Part shown: in pieces, positions 1-7,876 of the stretch | How the letters are laid out: the number at the start of each line of letters is the position of its first letter | Position numbering within the stretch: position 1 is the first letter of the stretch | Assembly (NCBI GenBank): GCA_003820375.1 | Contig: RPQH01000015.1 | Coordinates: 1-64,000 of the forward strand | Direction of reading: 5' to 3' | Length of the DNA stretch: 64,000 bases | Source: Ignavibacteriota bacterium | Lineage (GTDB): Bacteria > Bacteroidota > Ignavibacteria > Tepidaquicellales > OLB5 | Program-made: the position numbers and the translations under genes | The notes under the pieces: model-generated | Seen by the model: only the letters and a program-made list of their open reading frames with translations | What the model was told of the DNA's origin: nothing | Database searches by the model: none

Positions 1-60
1 GCAAGGAATTATTATTTGGGTGATGATTCTATTATCAAGGTAGGATTTCCGGAAGATTAA
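1..60 (+). CDS. C-terminal end of an unidentified protein (cut by window edge)
   Basis: Frame 1 is open from the first base to a TAA at 58-60 and encodes ARNYYLGDDSIIKVGFPED. The stretch is too short to recognise a family. It is called a gene end because the frame is open to the edge and is followed by about 300 bases of repeat-rich non-coding DNA. It could also be a chance open frame. Confidence 0.4.
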   Translation, partial: ARNYYLGDDSIIKVGFPED

Positions 61-184
61 AATCATTCGTGTCTATACAAATCCTCTAAGTTAGATACTG
101 CGTATCTGTGTCAGGTCAATTTTTGTTAATCTGAGTACTTTCTTCCTTCGTAATGTTTATCGGTTAATCTAAGATATTCCATAC

Positions 185-247
185 TTTCAAACTAAGACCT
201 GACACTGCCTTCTGAGAGAAAGTTTCAAACTAACATCTGGCACTGCC
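185..247. repeat. Imperfect 26-bp direct repeat, two copies
   Basis: Copies at 185-210 and 222-247 begin with TTTCAAACTAA and end with CACTGCCT. They differ at a few central positions and are 37 bases apart. The function is unknown. Confidence 0.6.
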
Positions 248-266
248 TCTAGTGTTCAACTCAACA

Positions 267-302
267 AACTTAAAGAACTTAAAGAACTTAAAGAACTTAA
301 AA
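267..302. repeat. 9-bp tandem repeat AACTTAAAG x4
   Basis: Four consecutive units of AACTTAAAG occupy 267-302, the last with one substitution. It is a simple-sequence tract upstream of a small gene. Copy number could vary by slippage, and similar phased tracts occur at 10901-10947 and 61716-61767. Confidence 0.85.
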
Positions 303-375
303 GAACCTTACAAACTTTATGAACTTGATTCGTAACTCCATAAATAATAAATTTGTCAGATATATATAAAAAATT

Positions 376-654
376 ATGGCATTTGAATCGGAAAAAATAA
401 TGTTTGAGATATACCGTGATACACTTTATAACCAGAATTTCAGGGTTGTTTATTACACGGAGCTCAATGAACACAATAAGCATGAGGAAATAAACCGTGC
501 TATGTCAGGTGAGCATTATTACGATGGCTTTATTAAAGATTACAAAAAGGAAGAAGCCAAACAAATAATTCAGAACATAATAAATGACCTGAATGAAGGA
601 AAATCTGTTGCTCCGGGTGAAATTAAGGAGATGCTGAAAAATTATATTCCTTAA
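376..654 (+). CDS. Small hypothetical protein, 92 aa
   Basis: I do not recognise this family. The 92-residue product is hydrophilic and charged, has no signal peptide or membrane segment, and its second half (about residues 55-92) looks helical and rich in Lys/Glu/Ile. The start is the ATG at 376. An internal ATG at 400 (MFEIYRD) is an equally possible start, since neither has a strong Shine-Dalgarno. It lies 33 bases before the next same-strand gene, a membrane protein, so the two may be co-transcribed. Support is its length, codon-like composition and position. Confidence 0.6.
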   Translation: MAFESEKIMFEIYRDTLYNQNFRVVYYTELNEHNKHEEINRAMSGEHYYDGFIKDYKKEEAKQIIQNIINDLNEGKSVAPGEIKEMLKNYIP

Positions 655-687
655 TTTTCTGTTATAATTTTCATAAATTGATATAAA

Positions 688-1428
688 ATGCAGACAAAAG
701 AAATAGATGGGACAAAAATAGTAGAGCATGAGCATAAAAATATCTTTGCTGTAGAGCTGTCAAATCATATCTGGTTTACAGTTTTGGCGGTTTTCATTGC
801 AGCAATACTTATAATTATCGCCAGGTTTACTTTTCTTCCCTCTTCAGGCAATAATTTAGTTTCGGAAAACCTGTTTGAAGGATTCTTTATTTCTCATTTA
901 TTCTTTGCTTCACTTACACCGGCGGCTTTGTTCAGCAGATACAAAACCGGCATAATTACCGGTCTCGGACTTGCAATTGCTACTTCGGCTTTAACATGTT
1001 CTTTAAGCGATGTTGTATTTCCTTATATCGGGGGACTTTTCCTTAACTACAATATGGAATTCCATTTATGCGTGATTGATGAGCCGGTTCTTTCATGGAC
1101 ATTTATTATTACAGGTGCTGTTATTGGATATTTCCTCTCTCAATATGTCAGGAAACTTTCGAGATATACTCATACTGCTCATATTTTATTATCATCTTTA
1201 GCTGCGGGATTATATTTAATATCATTCGGAGTGGGATTGCTTTCTGTAAAAGCCTTATTGTTCATTCCGATTCTTATCTTCTCGGTTTTAATTCCATGTG
1301 TTATGAATGATATTGGAGTGCCTTCATTAATTGTTACTGCCTCAGCAAAATCCGGTGCAAAGAAAAAACAAATGCTGGAAGAGCTTCATGCAGAACACCA
1401 CGGACATGACCACGACCACAAACATTAA
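688..1428 (+). CDS. Multi-pass membrane protein with His-rich C-terminal tail
   Basis: This 246-residue protein has about six hydrophobic segments (roughly residues 27-48, 65-83, 88-108, 130-150, 163-183 and 185-205). It ends in a cytosol- or periplasm-exposed tail with seven His in the last 13 residues (HAEHHGHDHDHKH), and an N-terminal EHEH sits at about 13-16. His/Asp-rich tails like this occur in metal transporters and metallochaperones, so a role in metal handling is an inference only. I do not recognise the fold. Its TAA overlaps the stop of the convergent flippase gene, so the two transcripts converge tail to tail. Confidence 0.75.
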   Translation: MQTKEIDGTKIVEHEHKNIFAVELSNHIWFTVLAVFIAAILIIIARFTFLPSSGNNLVSENLFEGFFISHLFFASLTPAALFSRYKTGIITGLGLAIATSALTCSLSDVVFPYIGGLFLNYNMEFHLCVIDEPVLSWTFIITGAVIGYFLSQYVRKLSRYTHTAHILLSSLAAGLYLISFGVGLLSVKALLFIPILIFSVLIPCVMNDIGVPSLIVTASAKSGAKKKQMLEELHAEHHGHDHDHKH

Positions 1429-2876
1429 GATTTCTTAAACAATAATTTTTTTGCTTTAATTAAGCCCGAGATTTGTATTACAGCTAAGCTTATTATTATT
1501 GCTGCGATGGTTTTCAGTATTAATAAATTTGGAAATATATTGTAGTAGAACAGGTAAAATAAAGTTAAGGTAAAAACATTAATAGCAATAATAATAAATA
1601 TTTTATTCAGCTCATAGTTTACAGGATAAAATCTTTGAGTAACAAAGTAAATATAAATTGCCATAGAAAAATAGCTTGCAAAAGCTGCAATTGCTGCCCC
1701 ATAGAGACCAAAAACCGGAATTAAAAGAAAGTTAAGAACAACTGTAACAATAGCTCCAAGCCCTGTTATTAAAGGTAAATATTTTGTTTTTTTCTCAACG
1801 TATATTCCGACCATTAAATTTACATAGATTCCATTGAAGAGAAATGAGAACAGGACTATAGGAACTATGAATACCCCTGACCAGTATTTAACGCCAATTA
1901 AATGGCCTTTATTAGGCAATGGAATCCTGATTAAATCTTCGATAAAGAAAGTTAAGACTATAAAAATAATCGAAGCAAATCCTACAAAAACCGTCATAAC
2001 TTTAGAAAATATTTCTTTCGCATTTTTTTCTTTAGCATTATTCAGAAAAAAAGGACGCCATGCATATTCAAACATTGCAACTACAAGCATCATAAATATC
2101 CCAAGCTTATAATTTGCCTGAAATATACCAACTGTTTCTTCATCAGTTAAGAATTGTAAAATTGGACGGCTTACCACCTGTACCATAATAGAAGCTAATC
2201 CTGCAGGGATGTAAGGAAGTGAAAACCTCCATAATTCATCAAAAAGCTCTTTATTAAAACTGAACTTAAGATTTCTTATTATTATAGGCATTAATAATAT
2301 TAAGGTCACAAATGAAGCTGCGATATTACTAATGAAAACAGCTTCCAAACCCAATTTGAAACCTAAAACCAGTATAAAATTTAACGCAACATTTACTGAA
2401 ATATTTATTACCTTTATGGTTGTAAACTGTACTGCTTTGTTTTGAAGTCTGAGACTTGCAAATGGAACTAAGCAAAGTGCATCAAAAAATAATATAATTG
2501 CAGAATATTTTACAAAATAAATGAATTGCGGCTTAAGGCTTATTAATGATGTAATTGTACCGGAAAAGGAATAAATAATAACGGAAAATATCAGTGAGTT
2601 AACAAGTATTGTAATAAATGGAAGTGAAAAATTTTCTTTTTTATCTCCTACTTCAAGTGTTGATGCAAATTTAAAATATCCTGATTCAAACCCAAGTGAG
2701 TAAATGATATTGAACATAGCAGTGTATGCAAATACAAGGGTTACTATGCCATACTCTGATGGAGGGAAAACATTTGTATAAAAAGGAACCAGAATAAAAT
2801 TCAAAAACCTTCCAACTATAGTACTAGTACCATATATCAGAGTTTGCTTTGAAAGGCTTTTTATTTTATCCAGCAT
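1425..2876 (-). CDS. Oligosaccharide flippase (Wzx/MATE-like)
   Basis: This 483-residue polytopic membrane protein has 12-14 predicted helices. Its N-terminal pattern is typical of polysaccharide-biosynthesis exporters of the MOP superfamily: TLIYGTSTIVGRFLNFILVP, then FYTNVFPPSEYG at about residues 32-43. Such proteins flip undecaprenyl-linked sugar units across the inner membrane for O-antigen or exopolysaccharide synthesis. No glycosyltransferases sit beside it, so the substrate is unknown. The start is an ATG. A terminator-like hairpin of the upstream gene ends just 5' of it, which separates it from the secreted-protein pair. Confidence 0.88.
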   Translation of the reverse strand: MLDKIKSLSKQTLIYGTSTIVGRFLNFILVPFYTNVFPPSEYGIVTLVFAYTAMFNIIYSLGFESGYFKFASTLEVGDKKENFSLPFITILVNSLIFSVIIYSFSGTITSLISLKPQFIYFVKYSAIILFFDALCLVPFASLRLQNKAVQFTTIKVINISVNVALNFILVLGFKLGLEAVFISNIAASFVTLILLMPIIIRNLKFSFNKELFDELWRFSLPYIPAGLASIMVQVVSRPILQFLTDEETVGIFQANYKLGIFMMLVVAMFEYAWRPFFLNNAKEKNAKEIFSKVMTVFVGFASIIFIVLTFFIEDLIRIPLPNKGHLIGVKYWSGVFIVPIVLFSFLFNGIYVNLMVGIYVEKKTKYLPLITGLGAIVTVVLNFLLIPVFGLYGAAIAAFASYFSMAIYIYFVTQRFYPVNYELNKIFIIIAINVFTLTLFYLFYYNIFPNLLILKTIAAIIISLAVIQISGLIKAKKLLFKKS

Positions 2877-2881
2877 AAAGT

Positions 2882-2918
2882 AAAAAGGTCAATTCTCAGA
2901 TAAACTAAGAATTGACCT
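2882..2918 (-). terminator. Rho-independent terminator of the secreted protein at 2941-3345
   Basis: A perfect 11-bp stem (2886-2896 with 2908-2918, AGGTCAATTCT) is followed on the minus strand by a short T run. It sits 22 bases after the stop of the upstream gene and just before the flippase start. Confidence 0.75.
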
Positions 2919-2940
2919 AAAATGTAATTAAGATCTTAAA

Positions 2941-3345
2941 TTATCTGTACTGAATTTTAACACTTGATGATGTTAATAAGTAATCATAACAATCATAAAC
3001 ATAAACATTATATCTGCCCGGATCATAGAATGTTACCTCTTTGTAAAACCATACCCAGTCTCTTTCAGTATCCTGGTAAATTGTTGTGTTATATACTTCA
3101 TTACCGCGGCTGTCTTCTTTGTAAATTTCATACCTTACCGAATTGCATTTGATTGCATAAGGTAATCTTACAAGAAACGTAAAATACCCGCCGCTGCGGC
3201 TGATGTTGAAGACACTGCTCTCTGTGATAGGATAACCATCCCTATCAACGCTCTCGCAGAAATACAAGGTTTGGGATGTTACTTCACCTGAAAGAATCAC
3301 TAAAGTGAAAGCAATGAAACCGATTGTTAGTAACTTTTTAAGCAA
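2941..3345 (-). CDS. Small secreted protein, paralogue of the next upstream gene
   Basis: This 134-residue protein has an N-terminal signal peptide (hydrophobic about 5-23, probable cleavage after VTS). The mature domain is rich in Tyr/Val and looks like a beta-sandwich, with three Cys spread across it (YFCE, IKCNS, VYDC). About three quarters of the mature domain is identical by eye to the protein at 3412-3942. I do not recognise a named family. The start codon is TTG, supported by AAAAGGAG seven bases upstream. There is no T9SS sorting domain, so it probably remains periplasmic or leaves by another route. Confidence 0.75.
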   Translation of the reverse strand: MLKKLLTIGFIAFTLVILSGEVTSQTLYFCESVDRDGYPITESSVFNISRSGGYFTFLVRLPYAIKCNSVRYEIYKEDSRGNEVYNTTIYQDTERDWVWFYKEVTFYDPGRYNVYVYDCYDYLLTSSSVKIQYR

Positions 3346-3351
3346 TTTATT

Positions 3352-3360
3352 TCTCCTTTT
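3352..3360 (-). promoter_or_regulatory. Shine-Dalgarno that supports a TTG start
   Basis: The minus strand reads AAAAGGAGAA just upstream of the TTG at 3345. The spacing of about 6-7 bases is good and no nearby ATG in frame has comparable support. Confidence 0.7.
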
Positions 3361-3411
3361 TAATTATTGCCGGTACACCTTTACCGGACAGGTTTTGTTA
3401 TTTATTAAAAT

Positions 3412-3942
3412 TTATCTGTATTTGATCTTAACGTTTCCTGTAGTAATTTTATTATTATCGCAATCATATACATAAACATTATAGTTACCCGGATCATAAA
3501 ATGTTACTTGTTTATAAAACCATACCCAGTCTTTTTCTGTATCCTGGTAAATAGTCGTGTTATATACTTCTGAGCCGGAACTGTTTTCTTTGTAAATTTC
3601 ATATCTTACTGAACGGCAATTGATTGCATCAGATAATCTTATAAGAAAATTAAAATATCCACCGCTGCGGCTGATGTTGAATACGCTGCTTTCGGTGATT
3701 GGATATCCGTCTTTATCTACATCTTCACAGAAATATATTCTTGCACTGCCTCTTGATTCTCTCCTGGTATCGTCGGTTTTTGTTTCTTCTCTTTTAGTAT
3801 CTTCTTTTTTAGTATCTTCTTTTTTTGTTTCTTCTTTCGTTTGTTCTTTTTTCGTATCATCTTTACTTGAGCTGCATATGTATGCCATTCCAAAAACGAC
3901 CAAAAAGGCGATTATTAGTTTTAATTTGTAATTAATTGACAT
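3412..3942 (-). CDS. Secreted or lipoprotein-like protein with repetitive charged linker
   Basis: This 176-residue paralogue of the neighbour at 2941-3345 has a hydrophobic N-terminus (about 8-23) ending in AYICSSS, a possible non-canonical lipobox. A Lys/Glu/Asp/Thr-rich linker of KKEDT-like repeats covers about residues 28-62, and the same three-Cys domain follows (YFCED, INCRS, VYDC). The linker is absent from the paralogue. The ATG start has a clear AAGGAG upstream. The pair probably arose by tandem duplication, with linker growth through 15-base repeats in the DNA (3778-3860). Function is unknown; surface tethering through a lipid anchor and spacer is an inference. Confidence 0.75.
   Translation of the reverse strand: MSINYKLKLIIAFLVVFGMAYICSSSKDDTKKEQTKEETKKEDTKKEDTKREETKTDDTRRESRGSARIYFCEDVDKDGYPITESSVFNISRSGGYFNFLIRLSDAINCRSVRYEIYKENSSGSEVYNTTIYQDTEKDWVWFYKQVTFYDPGNYNVYVYDCDNNKITTGNVKIKYR
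3778..3860 (-). repeat. 15-bp degenerate tandem repeat encoding a KKEDT linker
   Basis: The plus strand shows repeated TCTTCTTTTTTAGTA-like units, about five copies with drift. Reading in frame on the minus strand gives KKEDT/KEETK pentapeptides. Confidence 0.8.
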
Positions 3943-4039
3943 TTTATTCTCCTTAAAAATATAATGTTAGAGGGTTTACCAAACTTATTAATAATTTACT
4001 AAATAATCAATTATTTAAAAGTTTATTTTCCCCGTAAAT

Positions 4040-4936
4040 TTAAAATTCTAATGAAAAATCTAAAGACTTATAAGAATGGGTAAGCATACCTACGGAATAA
4101 TAATCAACGCCGGGATATTGCATTTCTTTGAAATTTTCAATGTTTAATCCACCGGAGATTTCTATCTTTATTCCTTTTTTATTTAAAATATTGACAGCTT
4201 CTCCGATTGCTTCCGGCTTAAAATTATCAAGCATCACGACTGCAATATAGTCAGAATAATCCTCAGAAATGATATTTAGTTCTTTTATCGATTTCACTTC
4301 CACCTCAAACTTTTTCAGTAACTTCCTGTTTAAACGCTTAAAGTGTATATTTTTCAATGCTTTATCTAATGAATCCCAGCCGATTATATGATTATCTTTT
4401 ATCATTACTGATGAGCTTAAGTCATACCTGTGAAATTGCCCGCCTCCAATTTTTACTGCTGCCAGCTCAAATACACGGAAATTCGGTGTTGTTTTCCTTG
4501 TATGCAGTACCGAACTACCTTCATATTTCAATTGTGATACAAACTGATGTGTCAGCGTAGCAATACCGGACATCCTTTGCAGAAAATTTAAAGCAGTCCT
4601 TTCACCGGTAAGCAGGTCTTTTACCGGTCCGGTAATTTCAAGAACCGGGTTGCCTCTGCTGATTGAATCGCCGTCCTTATGGCTTACCCTGAATGATATT
4701 TTGGGATTTATTAGCTTATAAACCTTTTTAAACATGTCGATTCCTGCTAATATCCCGTCTTGTTTACAAAGCAATATCGCAGATATTTTTCTGTTACCGC
4801 TCTTTTTATCAAAGGTTAAAGCTGTTGTGACGTCATTTTTAACTTTATCTTCTTTTAAAGCTAAAGCTATTAATGTTTCAATTTCCTTGATATGGATTTT
4901 ATAATATTGGCGTAGGGTCATTGTTTTTTTGCACAT
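4040..4936 (-). CDS. nadC: Nicotinate-nucleotide pyrophosphorylase (quinolinate phosphoribosyltransferase)
   Basis: NadC makes nicotinate mononucleotide from quinolinate and PRPP in de novo NAD synthesis, in the cytosol. Family signatures are visible: NFLQRMSGIAT at 117-127, LHTRKTTP at about 144-151 and HRYDLSSSVMIKDNH at about 169-183, which carry the substrate-binding Arg, His and Lys. The length of 298 matches the family. A second ATG at 4921 gives the common four-base ATGA overlap with the upstream gene and may be the true start. nadA and nadB are not in the window. It is the last gene of the kdsA operon. Confidence 0.95.
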   Translation of the reverse strand: MCKKTMTLRQYYKIHIKEIETLIALALKEDKVKNDVTTALTFDKKSGNRKISAILLCKQDGILAGIDMFKKVYKLINPKISFRVSHKDGDSISRGNPVLEITGPVKDLLTGERTALNFLQRMSGIATLTHQFVSQLKYEGSSVLHTRKTTPNFRVFELAAVKIGGGQFHRYDLSSSVMIKDNHIIGWDSLDKALKNIHFKRLNRKLLKKFEVEVKSIKELNIISEDYSDYIAVVMLDNFKPEAIGEAVNILNKKGIKIEISGGLNIENFKEMQYPGVDYYSVGMLTHSYKSLDFSLEF

Positions 4937-5121
4937 TTAATTTCTGAAATATGCTTTACACCTTCAGGCAGAACTGCTTCATCAAGCAATATTACAGGAA
5001 TTCCATCTTTAATGGGAAATTTCAATCCGCAGCGAGTGCAAACCAGGAAATTGTTTTCTTCCTTAAGCTTTACTTTTCCAATTGGGCAGCGGAGTATTTC
5101 CAATAATGCCTGTTCTATCAT
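4918..5121 (-). CDS. Trm112/UPF0434-type small zinc-ribbon protein
   Basis: This 67-residue protein matches the Trm112/YcaR pattern: an N-terminal LLEILRCP at 6-13, then CTRC at 28-31, and FPIKDGIPVILLDE at 35-48. The usual first CxxC is altered here to C12-P-I-G15, so only three of the expected four zinc-ligand Cys are in place; another Cys lies at the C-terminus. Bacterial members are thought to support folding or activity of partner methyltransferases, but their role is poorly defined. It overlaps both neighbours by a few bases, which indicates translational coupling in the operon. Confidence 0.85.
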   Translation of the reverse strand: MIEQALLEILRCPIGKVKLKEENNFLVCTRCGLKFPIKDGIPVILLDEAVLPEGVKHISEIKCAKKQ

Positions 5122-5534
5122 ATTATTGAATCCATTTTTGATTTAACAATTTCTATGAAATCTGAAGGCGGACGCATGGGCTTCCTGGTTATGGCATTCA
5201 CAAAGCTGTGTATTGTATGCCCTTCCGCCAGCTTTTCGCCTTTGCTGTTTTTTAATATATAATAAATTTTAATTTTTACAGTGGGAATATCACACAGCAT
5301 TGTCTGCAATACTATTTCATCATCATACAGTGCAGGTGCAAAATAATTTGATTCTGCGTGAATTACAGGTAATATTATGTCCTGTGATTCTATCCTTGAA
5401 TACGGATACCCAAGCCTCCTTAAAAACTCGTTCCTGCCTGCTTCATAATATTCAAAATACCTGCCGTAATATACCACTCCCATTTTATCTGTATGTGCAT
5501 AAAGCACCCTGATTTTTAATTCTGATGTTATCAT
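5118..5534 (-). CDS. Acyl-CoA thioesterase, YbgC/4-hydroxybenzoyl-CoA type
   Basis: This 138-residue hotdog-fold enzyme carries the YbgC-type active-site stretch YAHTDKMGVVYYGRYFEY (12-29) with the catalytic Asp at 16, followed by YEAGRNEFLRRLGYPY. Family members hydrolyse acyl-CoA thioesters; in Proteobacteria YbgC is linked with Tol-Pal, but no tol genes are here. It overlaps the Trm112-like gene by four bases and abuts glcD. The substrate cannot be predicted from sequence alone. Confidence 0.9.
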   Translation of the reverse strand: MITSELKIRVLYAHTDKMGVVYYGRYFEYYEAGRNEFLRRLGYPYSRIESQDIILPVIHAESNYFAPALYDDEIVLQTMLCDIPTVKIKIYYILKNSKGEKLAEGHTIHSFVNAITRKPMRPPSDFIEIVKSKMDSII

Positions 5535-6946
5535 TAATCTGTAAATATTTTTCCCGGATTTAATATATTATTGGGGTCGAATGTTTTTTTAATTTTTTTC
5601 ATTATGTCTAACTCCGCTTTTGAAAGAGCAATCGGTAAATATGATTTCTGCGAATAACCAATACCATGCTCACCCGATATAGTGCCGCCTAATGATACTG
5701 TTAATTCAAATATCTCCCTGATAGCTTTATCAATATTCTTTTCCCATGTTTCATCATCAAGCTTGTCTTTTAAGATATTCACGTGTATATTCCCGTCACC
5801 TGAATGCCCGTAGCATATTGTAGTAATTCCATATTTCCCTGAAATCTCCTTTACACCCTTTACAAGCTTTGTCATGTTTGCACGCGGAACAACCGTATCT
5901 TCTTCCTTATATGCTGAAATTGATTTTACTGCCTCACCAATTCCCCGTCTCAATGCCCAAACATCTTCTACCTTTTGCTGGTCTTCGGCTAAAAGTAAAT
6001 CCAGCGGATTAAACTCTGAAACCACTTCAGCTATTTTCTCAATATCTTTATCAAGCAGCTCAGGATAATTCCCGTCAACTTCTATAAATAGCTGAGCACC
6101 TGCTTCACTATTGGGAAATTTCTTGTTCTGTCTTTCTTCAGCGGCTTTAACTGCGGCTTTTTCCATGAACTCTATTGCAGAAGGTGTAATACCGTTCTGA
6201 AATATCTTCGCAACTGCATCTGTCGCATCTTCAAATGTATTAAATGCCGCAAGTATTACTTTCTTAAATTTCGGAAGCGGTATTAACCTGAATATTATCT
6301 TTGTAATTACGGCAAGTGTGCCTTCACTGCCTATCATTAATTGCGTCAGGTTATAACCTGTAACATTTTTCAGCACTCTGCCGCCTGTTTGAATTATCTC
6401 TCCGGTCGGCAAAACTGCTTCCAATCCCAATACATAATCTTTTGTAACGCCGTACTTTACAGCTCTTGGACCGCCGGAGCACTCCGCCAAATTTCCGCCA
6501 AGGAAACACGAGCCTCTTGAAGCAGGGTCAGGAGGATAAAACAATCCCAGCTTCTCAACTTCTTCCTGAAAAGTTTGTGTTATAACTCCGGGCTCAACAA
6601 CTGCCTGGAAATTCTTCTCATCAATTTCAAGTATTTTATTAAATTTCTCCATAGAAAGGCAGATTCCGCCATATACGGTCAACGCACCGCCGGATAGCCC
6701 TGTACCGCCGCCGCGGGGAGTTACCGGTATTTTGTGCTCATTTGCTAATTTTAATATATCGGATATTTGTTTGGCATTTACCGGCTTAATTACTACTTCC
6801 GGGGGAAACGAAAGGTCTTCGGTTTCATCTTCACTGAAAATTTTTATTGTATCTTCATCAGACAGCACATTTTCTTTGCCGCAAATAGCCGTTAACTTTT
6901 CTATTATCGAATTGTCGAGCTTTGTATAAATTTCAGTATTAGTCAT
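5534..6946 (-). CDS. glcD: FAD-linked oxidase, GlcD/D-lactate dehydrogenase type
   Basis: This flavoprotein has a PCMH-type FAD domain in its N-terminal half (PRGGGTGLSGG as the pyrophosphate-binding loop) and a C-terminal FAD-oxidase domain with GHSGDGNIHVNIL and SGEHGIGYSQK. It probably oxidises a 2-hydroxy acid such as D-lactate or glycolate. No GlcE or GlcF subunit or Fe-S partner is adjacent. I chose the ATG at 6946 (470 residues), which overlaps kdsA by eight bases; an upstream in-frame TTG at 6976 would add ten residues but has no better signal. Confidence 0.9.
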   Translation of the reverse strand: MTNTEIYTKLDNSIIEKLTAICGKENVLSDEDTIKIFSEDETEDLSFPPEVVIKPVNAKQISDILKLANEHKIPVTPRGGGTGLSGGALTVYGGICLSMEKFNKILEIDEKNFQAVVEPGVITQTFQEEVEKLGLFYPPDPASRGSCFLGGNLAECSGGPRAVKYGVTKDYVLGLEAVLPTGEIIQTGGRVLKNVTGYNLTQLMIGSEGTLAVITKIIFRLIPLPKFKKVILAAFNTFEDATDAVAKIFQNGITPSAIEFMEKAAVKAAEERQNKKFPNSEAGAQLFIEVDGNYPELLDKDIEKIAEVVSEFNPLDLLLAEDQQKVEDVWALRRGIGEAVKSISAYKEEDTVVPRANMTKLVKGVKEISGKYGITTICYGHSGDGNIHVNILKDKLDDETWEKNIDKAIREIFELTVSLGGTISGEHGIGYSQKSYLPIALSKAELDIMKKIKKTFDPNNILNPGKIFTD

Positions 6947-7781
6947 TAAATTTTGCAACCAGGTTATGGATTTCAATTATTTGTTTCAGCAATCCTTCAA
7001 GCCTATTGAGCGGCAGCATTGATTTTGAATCACTTAATGCTTTTGCCGGATTCGGATGTGTCTCTATAAATATTCCGTTTATTCCCATCGCGGCGGCTGA
7101 GCGTGCCATCGGGTAAATAAATTCAGGACTTCCGCCGGATACTCCGTTCACCGATGACGGCATCTGAAGTGAATGTGTTGCATCAAACACTACAGGGTAC
7201 TTAAATTTCTTCATTATTGCAAGTGAACGCATATCAACCACAAGATTATGATAACCGAACGAAGAGCCTCTTTCTGTTACAATTATTTTCTTGTTCCCTG
7301 TTGCTTCCACTTTTTTTATCTGGAATTCAATGTCTTCAGGTGATAAAAACTGCCCTTTTTTGATATTAACTATCCTTCCTGTTTCACCGGCAGCTTCCAG
7401 TAATTCTGTTTGCCGGGATAAAAATGCAGGGATTTGGAGAACATCAACATAATCGGCTGCAATAGATGCTTCCAGTTCTGAGTGAACATCCGTTAAAACA
7501 GGTACTTGAAGATTTTCACGTATTTTAGCTAGTATATCCAGCGACTTCTGAACACCTATAGAACGAAAGGATTTCCCGCTGGTCCTGTTTGCCTTCTTAT
7601 ATGATGCCTTAAAAATGAACGGTATTTGTAATTTTAGAGAAATATCCTTAATTTTATTGGCAATTGAAAGTGTCAGCTTTTCATTTTCTATAACACATGG
7701 TCCTGAAATTAAAAAGAGATGTGGGGTGTTACTAAGATTAACAGTATTCCCATTAAATTTTATTTCTATTTTACCTGCCAT
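6939..7781 (-). CDS. kdsA: 3-deoxy-8-phosphooctulonate synthase (KDO-8-P synthase)
   Basis: KdsA condenses arabinose-5-phosphate with phosphoenolpyruvate to give KDO-8-phosphate for the lipid A-core of LPS. The 280-residue length and motifs fit: SGPCVIENE near 25-33, FKASYKKANRTSGKSF near 58-73, and a downstream DATHSLQMPS. It is the first gene of a leftward operon and diverges from the outer-membrane protein at 7877 across a 95-base AT-rich gap that must hold both promoters. Together with lptB elsewhere in the window it shows a Gram-negative LPS-bearing cell. Confidence 0.96.
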   Translation of the reverse strand: MAGKIEIKFNGNTVNLSNTPHLFLISGPCVIENEKLTLSIANKIKDISLKLQIPFIFKASYKKANRTSGKSFRSIGVQKSLDILAKIRENLQVPVLTDVHSELEASIAADYVDVLQIPAFLSRQTELLEAAGETGRIVNIKKGQFLSPEDIEFQIKKVEATGNKKIIVTERGSSFGYHNLVVDMRSLAIMKKFKYPVVFDATHSLQMPSSVNGVSGGSPEFIYPMARSAAAMGINGIFIETHPNPAKALSDSKSMLPLNRLEGLLKQIIEIHNLVAKFND

Positions 7782-7876
7782 CTGGTAGTTATAATAATAT
7801 TTTATTCCATTATTTTTAATTAATAAACTTAATTATTTAAGTTGAATTTAACAACTGATTTTAATTACATAAGCCT

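Larger units (their letters stand above)
61..375. other. Gene-free stretch with short repeats
   Basis: No convincing gene lies here. It holds an imperfect 26-base direct repeat (185-210 and 222-247, core TTTCAAACTAA..TCTGGCACTGCCT-like) and a 9-base tandem array. The right part is very AT-rich and leads into the ATG at 376, so a promoter for the next gene is likely here, but I could not pick out defined promoter boxes. Confidence 0.6.

Noticed and set aside
185-302. CRISPR array
   Set aside because: Repeats are short, imperfect and without unique spacers of regular length, and no cas genes are present anywhere in the window.
3620-3931. Plus-strand open frame of 103 codons with Ser/Val-rich repeats
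   Set aside because: It is the antisense of the KKEDT linker gene; the repeats come from the 15-base DNA repeat, not from a gene.
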